Part shown: positions 41,741 through 49,853 of the stretch, piece by piece | Position numbering within the stretch: position 1 is the first letter of the stretch | How the letters are laid out: every line of letters starts with the position of its first letter | DNA from: Coriobacteriia bacterium | GTDB taxonomy: Bacteria; Actinomycetota; Coriobacteriia; Anaerosomatales; JAAXUF01 | Assembly: GCA_013336165.1 (NCBI GenBank) | Contig: JAAXUF010000007.1 | Span: 35,366-99,365 of the forward strand | Direction of reading: 5' to 3' | DNA length: 64,000 nt | Program-made: the position numbers and the translations under genes | The notes under the pieces: generated by a model | Databases searched by the model: none | Seen by the model: the letters and a program-made list of their open reading frames with translations, nothing else | Told to the model about the DNA's origin: nothing

Positions 41741-42489
41741 GCGGCTTGCTGCGCAAGGTGCTGGGCTACGCGGGCGCGACTGTCGTGCTGCTGCTCGGGT
41801 GGGCTGCGCTAGCTGCGGTCGTGGCTTCGCTGGCGCTACCGGGGCCGGTGATCGCGATCGAGGCGTTCTCGGCCGAGCTCGGCACGCTGTGGCCGCACAC
41901 GCTGATCAGCCTGTGGCGCGTGATGTCGGCGATGGCGATCGGCACGGTGCTGGCGGTGCCGCTGGGGCTTGTGTTGGGCCGAGCGCCGCGCGCGGACGCG
42001 GTGGCCGCGCCGCTGATCTTTCTCACGTATCCGATTCCCAAGATCGTTTTTCTGCCGGTGCTGCTGGTGCTGTTCGGGCTGGCCGACGCGCCCAAGATCA
42101 TCCTCATCGCGATCATCGTGTTCTTCCAGATTCTTGTGACGGCGCGCGACGCCGCAAAAGCGGTGCCCGAGGCGAGCGTGCTTTCCGTGCGTTCGCTGGG
42201 CGGAACCCGGCTGGACGTATACCGGCACGTGGTGGTTCCCGCCGCTCTGCCAGAGGTCTTCACGGCACTGCGCATCGGCATGGGGACCGCGATTGCGGTG
42301 CTCTTCATCGCCGAGTCGATCGCCGGCACCAACGGCTTGGGATACTTCATCGTGGACTCGTGGGGCCGCATCGACTATCCGGGCATGTTTGCCGGCATCA
42401 TCGCGATGGCGCTTCTGGGTGTGGTGCTCTACGAAGCGCTCGACCTTCTGGAAGCGCGGATGACGCGCTGGAGGCGCGCGGCGAGGTAG
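41737..42489 (+). CDS. ABC importer permease, NitT/TauT type
   Basis: A 250-residue permease with about six helices of the BPD_transp_1 fold. The EAA coupling loop is present near residues 145-165 as RSLGGTRLDVYRHVVVPAAL, the ATPase contact. FLTYPIPKIVFLPVLLVLFG and TAIAVLFIAESIAGTNGLGY are typical of SsuC/TauC-type subunits. The GTG overlaps the ATPase stop. The substrate cannot be told; the binding protein may be encoded elsewhere. Confidence 0.87.
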   Translation: MSGLLRKVLGYAGATVVLLLGWAALAAVVASLALPGPVIAIEAFSAELGTLWPHTLISLWRVMSAMAIGTVLAVPLGLVLGRAPRADAVAAPLIFLTYPIPKIVFLPVLLVLFGLADAPKIILIAIIVFFQILVTARDAAKAVPEASVLSVRSLGGTRLDVYRHVVVPAALPEVFTALRIGMGTAIAVLFIAESIAGTNGLGYFIVDSWGRIDYPGMFAGIIAMALLGVVLYEALDLLEARMTRWRRAAR

Positions 42490-42890
42490 GTTCCAAATGC
42501 CCTTTGGCACCATGAAGCTGCGTAAACCGCCTGTGAAACAGAAGGGGCTACCCTGCGTTTATGGGATTCTGGTACGTGATAGCGCGCGATCTTCGGACAC
42601 ATATGGCATTGCCGTGCCTTGTGTGTCAGAGGCGCCACAGAGCGGGCACGAACTACGCTGGCGCAGACATGCATGCGCGAGCGCGGGAAGGGTGTCTTTG
42701 CTCCCAGAAGCGGCGGTTCGAAGGCGAAGCCGGGTCCGGAGGCGGCCAACATGGGCATTAGGGTGGGGGAATCAGGCTCGGAGCACGTCAGCGGTTCCTG
42801 CGCCAAGTCTTCTTGGCGCCTATTGATGACGGTCGTGGGAGGGGGTGCGGCGCAGTTGCGAGAGGATCGTCTGCAACGCTGCTTGGGTGA
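42490..42890. other. Gene-free stretch with one perfect hairpin
   Basis: No convincing gene on either strand; short frames here lack ribosome sites and family resemblance. It holds GCGCCAAG/CTTGGCGC (42800-42807, 42812-42819) with a TCTT loop, a perfect 8-bp hairpin without a T-tract, between convergent genes. It marks the switch from the GC-rich core block to the accessory block. Confidence 0.5.
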
Positions 42891-44363
42891 TCACCCTGCT
42901 GTAGATCCCCCGTCTTGGTATGTTTTGACGAAGGTCAGAAGGTCCTGCTTGGCATGGATGTCCAATTTGGCGTAGAGGTGTTTCGCATGAGTCTGAACTG
43001 TGCTCCGAGCCAAATGGAGTTCGCCTGCTATAAAGGGGACGCTTCTGCCCTGCGCAAGCAGTGCGAGGATCTCCGATTCTCGTGATGAGAGGCCATAGCG
43101 AGCCGACAATTCAGCGCAAACGGATGCAGATGCATCTTCGAGGTGGCCATTTGCCCTGCTCACCTTCAAGAAGGACCATGTGCTGAAAAGGTCTCCTTCC
43201 TTCAGAATGAAGATGGTCATCAGTACCAGGACATAAACGAATGGAAGCGAGATTGCGGTCAACACTTCAGGTGAGAGGTCGGTTCTCTCGGAAAGCGTGA
43301 CTCCGATTGCTGTGCCAACAAGCATGGAGAACCACGAGAGAAGCCCGCCCCAGCCAAATACTCGCGCCGGTCTCAGCCGGAAGCTGAATGACAAGTCGGA
43401 CATCAAGGTCCAGAACAAGATAAAGAAGTACAGCCAACCTGCCAAGACTACTGCATTCGCGAGGAGCGCGAATCGAGGCCCAAGGAAGGGGAGAGCCAAG
43501 AAAGCGGCGATTACGAATGGTAAGACCGGACGATAGCTCAGGTGGGGGACTCTGCTACCCGAGAAGACGAGTGCGCCGATCAGCATAACCAAAGCGATGA
43601 TTCCGCTCGCAAGGATCGCGAGACGATTCCCTGCGTCGAAGAGAGAAATGTCTACGGGTACTGCAAGCCGCGGCATGAGACCTTGTGCGAGCCCGAAGAT
43701 CCCGATGCTCATTGCGAGTTGCCAAGGCAAAGGGAACGAGGTCCGGTCGGGCGTCTGGTCGGGGGGCGCCTCCGGCCGCAGCGCACGTGAACTCGCGGAC
43801 AAAGCAACGGCAGACAGCAGCGGCAATATCGAGGTCACGACAGTGGCCGCTATAGGGGACAGGTATGAAATGAGGAGGTACCCGATGCAGCCAATGGACA
43901 CGGAGGCTGGGGTGAACACCCGCGCGCGTTTAGTCCCGACCGATGCGTATACCTCGCCCCACATGACGAGAAAGAAGATCTGCGCTGTGCCTGAGAGCAC
44001 CGCCCCGGCAATTGCCAAGACGCCGGCTTGACGTTCTCCTAGGTACGAGACCGCAGTGAGCACGATTCCCGTGCTCGCGAACAGGGGTGCCCCCCAGATG
44101 ACCGAGCGCTTTCGGTTGAAGCGGATGAGTCTCGAAGCCAAGTATATCGAGGCGAGTGCCGCGACTACTCCGGCGCCCAAACTCCACATCTGGAGAGTAT
44201 TGATTTGGCTGGTGGACGGCTGCGGCGAGAGCAGAGCTGCGGAGCTGTTGTACTGGACGAACCACCACGACAACAGAAGCCCGAATCCAAGAAGATAAAG
44301 CGGAGGGGTCTCCCTTGAGGCCGACTCAGTGCGCCCGTGTCTGTGGGCGAGATACGGCGCCAT
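42891..44363 (-). CDS. LuxR-type regulator with multi-pass membrane N-terminus
   Basis: A 490-residue protein. Residues about 20-405 form up to twelve hydrophobic helices (e.g. LLGFGLLLSWWFVQYNS, LAMSIGIFGLAQGLMPRLAV). The last 70 residues are a LuxR/GerE helix-turn-helix: YGLSSRESEILALLAQGRSV, then ELHLARSTVQTHAKHLYAKL. Eggerthella and relatives use many such membrane-embedded LuxR proteins to induce nearby reductases, e.g. for catechols (DadR). It is divergent from a Tat flavoprotein, the likely target, and would sense that enzyme's substrate. ATG 44363 follows AGGAGAGG; the upstream frame to 44459 is less likely. Confidence 0.87.
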   Translation of the reverse strand: MAPYLAHRHGRTESASRETPPLYLLGFGLLLSWWFVQYNSSAALLSPQPSTSQINTLQMWSLGAGVVAALASIYLASRLIRFNRKRSVIWGAPLFASTGIVLTAVSYLGERQAGVLAIAGAVLSGTAQIFFLVMWGEVYASVGTKRARVFTPASVSIGCIGYLLISYLSPIAATVVTSILPLLSAVALSASSRALRPEAPPDQTPDRTSFPLPWQLAMSIGIFGLAQGLMPRLAVPVDISLFDAGNRLAILASGIIALVMLIGALVFSGSRVPHLSYRPVLPFVIAAFLALPFLGPRFALLANAVVLAGWLYFFILFWTLMSDLSFSFRLRPARVFGWGGLLSWFSMLVGTAIGVTLSERTDLSPEVLTAISLPFVYVLVLMTIFILKEGDLFSTWSFLKVSRANGHLEDASASVCAELSARYGLSSRESEILALLAQGRSVPFIAGELHLARSTVQTHAKHLYAKLDIHAKQDLLTFVKTYQDGGSTAG

Positions 44364-44513
44364 TGGCCTCTCCTGTTCTTCACACTTCTTGAGAATCATT
44401 CCAGACGTTCGCGGACACCCAAGCATATTCCGCGCCGACTGCTCGCAGGGATTCTCCATATTGTCTCACAATGATCGACCAATGCCACGTCGAAGCCTTC
44501 CATTGCCGAGATA

Positions 44514-44570
44514 CCCATCATTTGGGGGATGCTCCCGGGCTTCGATTGCTCAACGACCCATCATTTGGGG
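44514..44570. promoter_or_regulatory. Two identical 14-bp boxes, likely LuxR-regulator sites
   Basis: CCCATCATTTGGGG occurs at 44514-44527 and again at 44557-44570, 43 bp apart (about four helical turns, same face). Each has CCCA/TGGG symmetry. They sit in the 464-bp gap between the divergent LuxR-type gene and the flavoprotein gene. The rest of the gap holds no gene. Confidence 0.65.
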
Positions 44571-44827
44571 TACCTCTCCCGATTTCAGATCTGTCGAATA
44601 CCCTGCAATTGTGGGTTTCGGGCGCAAGATCGAGACGCCTATGCTCTCCGCGGCGCCTTGGAGGCCGTTGTTCTCGCAAGCTTGGAGCCGGCATTTCGGG
44701 GGTGAATCACGATGATCGGCTGAGACGATGGGAGTGGTGTGTCGACGAAGACTAGAGATCGAGATTGATCAGCAAGAAGGTGTGAAGAGGGATCAACCAA
44801 CGAGAAGGCATGAAGAAGGAGACAAGG

Positions 44828-46507
44828 ATGAAGAGTAAGAGCGAGGTATCCCGCAGGGATTTCCTCAAGGAAGCCGCAATTGTCGGTGCCGGTTTGGCAT
44901 CGGTCGGCGCTCTGGCGGCGTGTTCCAACGTGGGCGGAGTACCCTCAACCGATAGTATCAAGTGGGATAAAGAGGTCGACACAGTGGTGGCTGGTTCGGG
45001 CGGAGGGGGCTGGGCCGCTCTGGCAGCGAATGACAAAGGCGACAGGGTGCTCCTTGTCGAGAAGGCCATCGTCTTTGGGGGTACTTCCGCGATCTCAGGA
45101 GGAGGCCTCTTTATTCCGGAGAATTACGCTCAGAAGGCGCAGGGTATAGAGGACAATCGTGCGGACGTTCTGAAGTTCTTAAGCCAGGTGACCGAGGGTA
45201 AAGCGTCGGAAGAACTCACGACGTCCTATCTGGACAACGGGCCCAAGTTTCTAGAATGGAGTCGGGACACGTATGGTTTTGTGTGGCTGGTGGCTATGGG
45301 GGGCAAGTACTATCAGTCCTACTACGACCTCCCGGGCTACCGCCCAAGCGGTCGCCCTGTCCTTATCGATGACGTCAAGAGCTTCAAGGCGATCACAGGC
45401 GAAGACGTCGAGCCGACCTTGCCGGTCTCAATTCCAACATGGAAACTGGTGAAGTATCTGTGCGACAAGCATGGCGTTGAGACAATGCTCGAAACCGAGG
45501 CAAAGAGACTAATCCAGGATGACAGTGGCGCCGTGATCGGTCTAGTGGCACAGACTGGCGGAGCGGAGATCAAGATCAAAGCCAAGAAGGTCATCTTGGC
45601 GACCGGCGGCTTCGATCACAACTACGCCATGCGCACAGCTTTCCTGCCCGTTCGCATGTATAACAGCATGCTTGTCAAGACCGATACGGGTGACGGTCAC
45701 CGAATGGGGATGGAGATAGGAGCGTCTTTGGCCAACATGTCGAGCTACTACGGCATAGCTGCCTATCTCTCGAAGGAGCTTTCGGCCACAGAAATCCAGA
45801 ATGATCAGTTCCTCCTGTGCGACTTTGCCTTCTACCGCGGCAAGCCGGGTGCGGTTGTTGTCAACAAACTCGGACGTCGAGTCGGAAACGAGTCGGCGGC
45901 CTATCACGTGTTCAATCGTTCACTCGAGGCATGGAACTCGGGCACATTCGAACGGCAGATCCCTGCTTTCACCATCATGGATGCCACTTATGCGAAGTAC
46001 TACCCCCTGCCAGGAGGAGTGAAGGTCGGCGATGTGCCGAGCTTCGTGACGAAGGCAGATACGCTCGATGAGCTGGCTGCCAAACTCGGAATCGATGCGG
46101 CTGGGCTGACGGCCGAACTCGCCGAGTTCAATGTGAATGCAGCCAAGGGAGTGGATCCAGTCTGGCAGCGAGGTCAGCACTTCTTTGATCTGTCGACAAC
46201 CGCCACCATGGTGGACGCTGGGTTGGATACCTCCAACAGGACCGATCTCAAGAACCCCTGTCTTGCGCCGGTCGCAACGCCACCGTTCTACGGGGTTGCC
46301 ATCTACCCAGGATCGCTTGGGTCGTCTGGTGGGCTCAATACTAACGGCAATGCTCAGGTCATCGACGTGAACGGTTCGGTCATCCCAGGACTCTACGCTG
46401 TTGGGTGTACCGCTGCCAGTCCGTTCGGTTCTGCCTATCCTGGCGGTGGTTCTTGTGTCGGGCCCACATGCGTGATGGGCTGGGTGGCAGGTTCGCACAA
46501 GGCATAG
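44828..46507 (+). CDS. Tat-exported lipoprotein flavoprotein, 3-ketosteroid dehydrogenase-like
   Basis: A 559-residue FAD enzyme. Tat motif SRRDFLKEA, then lipobox LAACS, so likely tethered outside the membrane. FAD-binding GSGGGGWAALAA and VEKAIVFGGTSAISGGGLF. The C-terminal part (GGLNTNGNAQVIDVNG, then SAYPGGGSCVGPTCVMGW) carries the Y-P-G-x-G signature of 3-ketosteroid-delta1-dehydrogenases, where the Tyr and Gly act on the enone; the Arg pair of fumarate reductases is not obvious. The next gene is a multiheme cytochrome, so it probably works as a quinol-fed reductase of an enone-type substrate, as in Cgr1/Cgr2 pairs. ATG 44828 follows AAGGAG. Confidence 0.85.
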   Translation: MKSKSEVSRRDFLKEAAIVGAGLASVGALAACSNVGGVPSTDSIKWDKEVDTVVAGSGGGGWAALAANDKGDRVLLVEKAIVFGGTSAISGGGLFIPENYAQKAQGIEDNRADVLKFLSQVTEGKASEELTTSYLDNGPKFLEWSRDTYGFVWLVAMGGKYYQSYYDLPGYRPSGRPVLIDDVKSFKAITGEDVEPTLPVSIPTWKLVKYLCDKHGVETMLETEAKRLIQDDSGAVIGLVAQTGGAEIKIKAKKVILATGGFDHNYAMRTAFLPVRMYNSMLVKTDTGDGHRMGMEIGASLANMSSYYGIAAYLSKELSATEIQNDQFLLCDFAFYRGKPGAVVVNKLGRRVGNESAAYHVFNRSLEAWNSGTFERQIPAFTIMDATYAKYYPLPGGVKVGDVPSFVTKADTLDELAAKLGIDAAGLTAELAEFNVNAAKGVDPVWQRGQHFFDLSTTATMVDAGLDTSNRTDLKNPCLAPVATPPFYGVAIYPGSLGSSGGLNTNGNAQVIDVNGSVIPGLYAVGCTAASPFGSAYPGGGSCVGPTCVMGWVAGSHKA

Positions 46508-46530
46508 GTCTGCAAAGCAGTCGTGAACGC

Positions 46531-46566
46531 AACCCCTGCGGATCATGGAATCCGCGGGGGTTCCTC
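46531..46566 (+). terminator. Terminator-like hairpin after the flavoprotein
   Basis: AACCCC-T-GCGGAT, loop, AATCCGC-G-GGGGTT forms a 12-pair stem with one mismatch. It lies 23 nt after the stop codon and 80 nt before the cytochrome gene. It may thin rather than end transcription, since the two genes look functionally linked. Confidence 0.65.
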
Positions 46567-46646
46567 ACGTAGGTCTAATCGGCGAGAGATACTAGTCTCG
46601 CCTCCGATCCACTATTGCCTCGCCTGGTCCAAAGGGAAGGTGCTGG

Positions 46647-47168
46647 ATGAAGAAACGGAGCACATGGTTCATCATCATCGCGGTGGTGGTCGTGCTATTT
46701 GTGGCAGGCGGTATCGCCGGCTGGAAGTGGCACGAGCAGCCATCGTTTTGTTCGAAGGTATGCCATAAGGTCATGCAACCATACTACGATTCGTGGAAGG
46801 GCGGCGACCTGCTCGCGGCCACGCATGCCAAGGCGAACATCGCCTGTCTTGACTGTCATGAGCCCAAGATCTCCGAGCAGCTCTCCGAGGTCAAAGAGTA
46901 CGTGACGGGCAACTACAAGACGCCACTGCCATTCGCAAAGATCGGCACCCGGGAATTCTGCCTGAGGTGTCACGGTAGCTACGCTGACCTTGCTGCCAAG
47001 ACCAAGGACTACGATACCGCGTCGGGCCGCAACCCTCATGATTCCCACAACGGTGACCTTCCTTGCTCCACATGTCACCGAGTGCACCAGCAATCGCAAC
47101 TGTTCTGCAGCCAGTGCCATTCCGACATGATAGTGCCTGACGGGTGGCTGAAGGCTACCGCCAATTAA
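46647..47168 (+). CDS. Pentaheme NapC/NirT-like membrane cytochrome c
   Basis: A 173-residue protein with one N-terminal helix (FIIIAVVVVLFVAGGIAG) and five haem c sites: an unusual CSKVCH (CX3CH) followed by CLDCH, CLRCH, CSTCH and CSQCH. NapC/NrfH proteins oxidise menaquinol and pass electrons to extracytoplasmic reductases. The first site with an extra residue recurs in Coriobacteriia members. It lies after the flavoprotein and would deliver electrons to it. ATG 46647 follows AAGGTGCTGG weakly. Confidence 0.88.
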   Translation: MKKRSTWFIIIAVVVVLFVAGGIAGWKWHEQPSFCSKVCHKVMQPYYDSWKGGDLLAATHAKANIACLDCHEPKISEQLSEVKEYVTGNYKTPLPFAKIGTREFCLRCHGSYADLAAKTKDYDTASGRNPHDSHNGDLPCSTCHRVHQQSQLFCSQCHSDMIVPDGWLKATAN

Positions 47169-47941
47169 CTGGCGGGGAGCTTCGTTTCTCGTAGCGTCGC
47201 TCAGTTTGTGTCGCTGCTGTGAAAGGCTCTTCAGATCTTGGCACGGACGATGGAGGCGGCGATACGTGCCCAAGCTCCGAGGCAATTCGGCTGCGAGAGA
47301 AAACCTGACTCCCCTGCTGTTCGCTTCGGCAAGAGAGGAGCCAACGAATGCGAGTCTGCCCGGGGGTTGACGTTGCCGTCAGCCCCCGGGCGCGTCATCT
47401 ATCGGCATCCTGGCGTTCATCGGGGATCTCAGTCGCTCATCACTGGGCTACGGCCCCCACATTCTGGAAATGCTGCAGGGAGACTGAATGTGTCATCTTG
47501 GTGGCTTGCCAGCCAAAGACTTCGTGAACTGGCCACTAGTGCAGAGATTGCGATGCAACGAAATGAGGCAGAACCTCGCCGTGCCCCGTGGAAATGCGAC
47601 ATTCGTTGAAACGAGCAAGGACCGCTCGGAGCGCCCAGATCAGGTCATGTAATCCCTTGGATGCAGAAGAATACGGCAGTCCAGAGGTCCAGAAGGCTCC
47701 AAACTTCGCCCAACTGCCGCCAACGTATCGACAGAGCTGCACTGCAGTTCGCCCTGAGTGGGAGTGATTGTGTTTCCTTATGTGGCTTCGCGGCAAGTCA
47801 CCACTAACCCCTCACAGTCTCAAGGACGCCACGACTGACGAGCGCCAGATCCGCGATTAGTGGGCAAGTTGCCTGGTGCGAACAGAGCTTCTTCTGCGGC
47901 GATCTGTCAAGGCGATCTTGCCGCTGAGTGTACACTTGGCT
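47169..47941. other. Gene-poor stretch with a strong GC hairpin
   Basis: About 770 bp without a supported gene. GCCCGGGGGTTGACG (47358-47372) and CGTCAGCCCCCGGGC (47377-47391) form a 15-pair stem with one G-T and a TTGC loop, which could stop transcription from the cytochrome gene despite lacking a T-run. The rest shows only short frames without ribosome sites and may be decayed sequence. Confidence 0.5.
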
Positions 47942-47982
47942 CATTAACGATATCATCTAACCCATTAATGATATCGTTAATG
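47942..47982. repeat. 15-bp inverted repeat downstream of fic
   Basis: CATTAACGATATCAT (47942-47956) and its exact complement ATGATATCGTTAATG (47968-47982), 11 bp apart, adjoin the fic stop codon. The second arm is repeated exactly upstream of fic at 49075-49089. Confidence 0.75.
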
Positions 47983-47984
47983 AC

Positions 47985-49037
47985 TCACTGAGTCGTTCTT
48001 TCCCACTTTGCGTCGCGCCCGCCCTTCATGCAACGGATATCGCCGTTGTCGCGGAGTTCGCCGAGAACCCGCACAATTGTGGGACGACTGACTCCTGCAC
48101 AGGCTCGCTCGACATCGGCATAGCGAAATGTCGCCGGCAGATGTCGGATGCAGTCGATCACCATCTCGCGCTTCGCCCCGCGCCCCGTTCCCATTTGCCC
48201 GACTCGCTGCTCGAACTCTAGATATGCGGCGAGAAGAATGCCGTGGGAGTACTGCAGCCATGGCACCAGATCGTGCCGGCCCTCGTGCCAATCCTCAGAT
48301 GACGCTTCGAGCGCCTCATAGTAGGTTGCCTTGGAGTCCTCGATCACCTTCTCAAGGCTGATGTATCGGCCGACGTTGTAGCCCGACTGGTAGAGCAGCA
48401 TCAGATTCAGGATGCGCGACATCCGTCCGTTGCCATCGGAGAACGAATGGATGCACAGGAAGTCGAGTACGAAGGCGGGGACCGCGATCAACGAGTCCAC
48501 CTGTCCTCTCGACATCACGGAGTGATAGCCCGTGATCAGATCGGTCATCGAGGTGTCGACAAGGTGCGGCGCGACAGGGCTGAACCTCAGACGGTGCGTT
48601 CCGTCAGACAGGACGTTGACGATGTCGTTGGCTGTGCTCTTCCACGCCCCGCCCGGAGTGGACGAGAACTGATAGAGATCCCGGTGCAGCTGGAGAACGA
48701 GCCCGGTCGAGACGTCCATGCCAAGGGCGTTGGCGTGGACGGTCGACAGTACGTCGCGGTAGCCGGCGATCTCCTGCTCTGAGCCGTCCCTCGGCTTCGT
48801 CTTCTCGGCGGCGAGTTCGGCCACACGGCCCGAGGCCGCAGTTACACCCTCGATCCGGTTCGATGACTCGATACTCTGGACGCGCGCGGCTTCGCGAAGC
48901 GCGTTCAAGACCTGAGGCGACTGCTTCTCGAAGAGCTGCTGCTTGCCCTTGTACTCGCCGAGTAGACCGATCGAGCGAACCGTGGACATTGGCACGGTGG
49001 TTTGCTCGAGGTGACCTAGCCCGAACGAACCACGCAT
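47985..49037 (-). CDS. Fic family AMPylase-type protein with winged-helix C-terminus
   Basis: A 350-residue protein. An N-terminal inhibitory helix (class II, IESSNRIEG with S-x-x-x-E-G) guards the Fic core, whose active loop HSFSDGNGRMSR has the catalytic His. The C-terminal 60 residues look like a winged helix (ATFRYADVERACAGVSRPT, IVRVLGELRDNGDI). It transfers AMP or another nucleotide group to target hydroxyls. The wHTH plus flanking palindromes suggest it binds its own promoter. ATG 49037 follows GGAGGAG. Confidence 0.88.
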   Translation of the reverse strand: MRGSFGLGHLEQTTVPMSTVRSIGLLGEYKGKQQLFEKQSPQVLNALREAARVQSIESSNRIEGVTAASGRVAELAAEKTKPRDGSEQEIAGYRDVLSTVHANALGMDVSTGLVLQLHRDLYQFSSTPGGAWKSTANDIVNVLSDGTHRLRFSPVAPHLVDTSMTDLITGYHSVMSRGQVDSLIAVPAFVLDFLCIHSFSDGNGRMSRILNLMLLYQSGYNVGRYISLEKVIEDSKATYYEALEASSEDWHEGRHDLVPWLQYSHGILLAAYLEFEQRVGQMGTGRGAKREMVIDCIRHLPATFRYADVERACAGVSRPTIVRVLGELRDNGDIRCMKGGRDAKWERTTQ

Positions 49038-49074
49038 GTCGTCTCCTCCAAAGAATGAATCGCATTACAGCGAA

Positions 49075-49108
49075 ATGATATCGTTAATGCGTCATGATGT
49101 CATTAGTC
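49075..49108. promoter_or_regulatory. Operator-like repeats upstream of fic
   Basis: ATGATATCGTTAATG (49075-49089) is identical to the arm beyond the other end of fic. A degenerate copy, ATGATGTCATTAGTC (49094-49108), follows 19 bp later in the same direction. They lie in the promoter region shared by fic (-) and padR (+). Confidence 0.65.
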
Positions 49109-49150
49109 ACGCGCCCGGCGTGCCGTTCTGGCACATCTCTTGCTATGTAT

Positions 49151-49164
49151 CGCGATATATCGCG
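49151..49164. promoter_or_regulatory. Perfect palindrome, likely PadR operator
   Basis: CGCGATATATCGCG is a perfect 14-bp palindrome 25 bp upstream of the padR start. PadR regulators usually repress their own promoter through such a palindrome. Confidence 0.6.
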
Positions 49165-49188
49165 TTATTCACAGTGAAGGGAATTGAC

Positions 49189-49755
49189 ATGCACGGTCAC
49201 TACTTCAAGGAAGAGTCCTGTGGTGGCAGCGTTCGCGGTCACCACCCCGACGGCCACCGCGGGTTCAAGATGCCGTTTGGCGGCATGCACCACGGCTTCG
49301 GCGGCCCCCACGGAGCGCGCGCGCGTCGCGGCGACATCCGCCCCGCGATCCTGCGCCTGCTCTCCGAGCAGGCGATGCACGGCTACCAGATCATTCAGGA
49401 GCTCTCTACTCGCAGTGGCGGCGCGTGGAGCCCGAGCGCCGGGTCGGTCTATCCCACCCTGCAACTGCTCGCCGACGAGGGCCTCGTCACCGCCGAGGAG
49501 ACCGCCGGCAAGAAGGTCTTCAGCCTCACCGACGCCGGCAAAGCAATGGTTGCCGAGACCGCAGACCAGCCCGCTCCGTGGGAGGAAGTCGCGCAGGGCG
49601 ACTCCGGCATTGGCGACTACCGTGAAGCGGCGGGCAAGTTCATGGCCGCTGCCTTCCAGGTGGGTAAGAACGGAACGAAGGATCAGAGAGAGACGGCACT
49701 CAAGGTCCTGGACGAGGCACGCAAGAAGCTCTACGCGATCCTCGCCGAGGGTTAG
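49189..49755 (+). CDS. PadR family transcriptional regulator
   Basis: A 188-residue regulator. The first 45 residues are rich in His and Gly (GHHPDGHRGFKMPFGGMHHG), a possible metal-binding tail. The PadR winged helix follows: RRGDIRPAILRLLSEQAMHG, YQIIQELSTRSGGAWSPSAG, then VYPTLQLLADEGLVTAEE. The C-terminal helices (DQRETALKVLDEARKKLYAIL) dimerise. ATG 49189 has AAGGGAA upstream; the longer frame would translate the operators. The effector is unknown; the His tail hints at metal. Confidence 0.87.
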   Translation: MHGHYFKEESCGGSVRGHHPDGHRGFKMPFGGMHHGFGGPHGARARRGDIRPAILRLLSEQAMHGYQIIQELSTRSGGAWSPSAGSVYPTLQLLADEGLVTAEETAGKKVFSLTDAGKAMVAETADQPAPWEEVAQGDSGIGDYREAAGKFMAAAFQVGKNGTKDQRETALKVLDEARKKLYAILAEG

Positions 49756-49853
49756 GCTTTCGGCTCAATTGCTTTCCGAAATTGCCGGCGCCCGCGCGTG
49801 GCATCCGCCCGCGCGCGCGCCGGTTATCCATGGCTCCCGTCCCCGGAGGATCG

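Noticed and set aside
47238..47796. Small frames on both strands between the pentaheme cytochrome and fic
   Set aside because: No ribosome sites or family features; the plus frame runs through a 15-bp hairpin.
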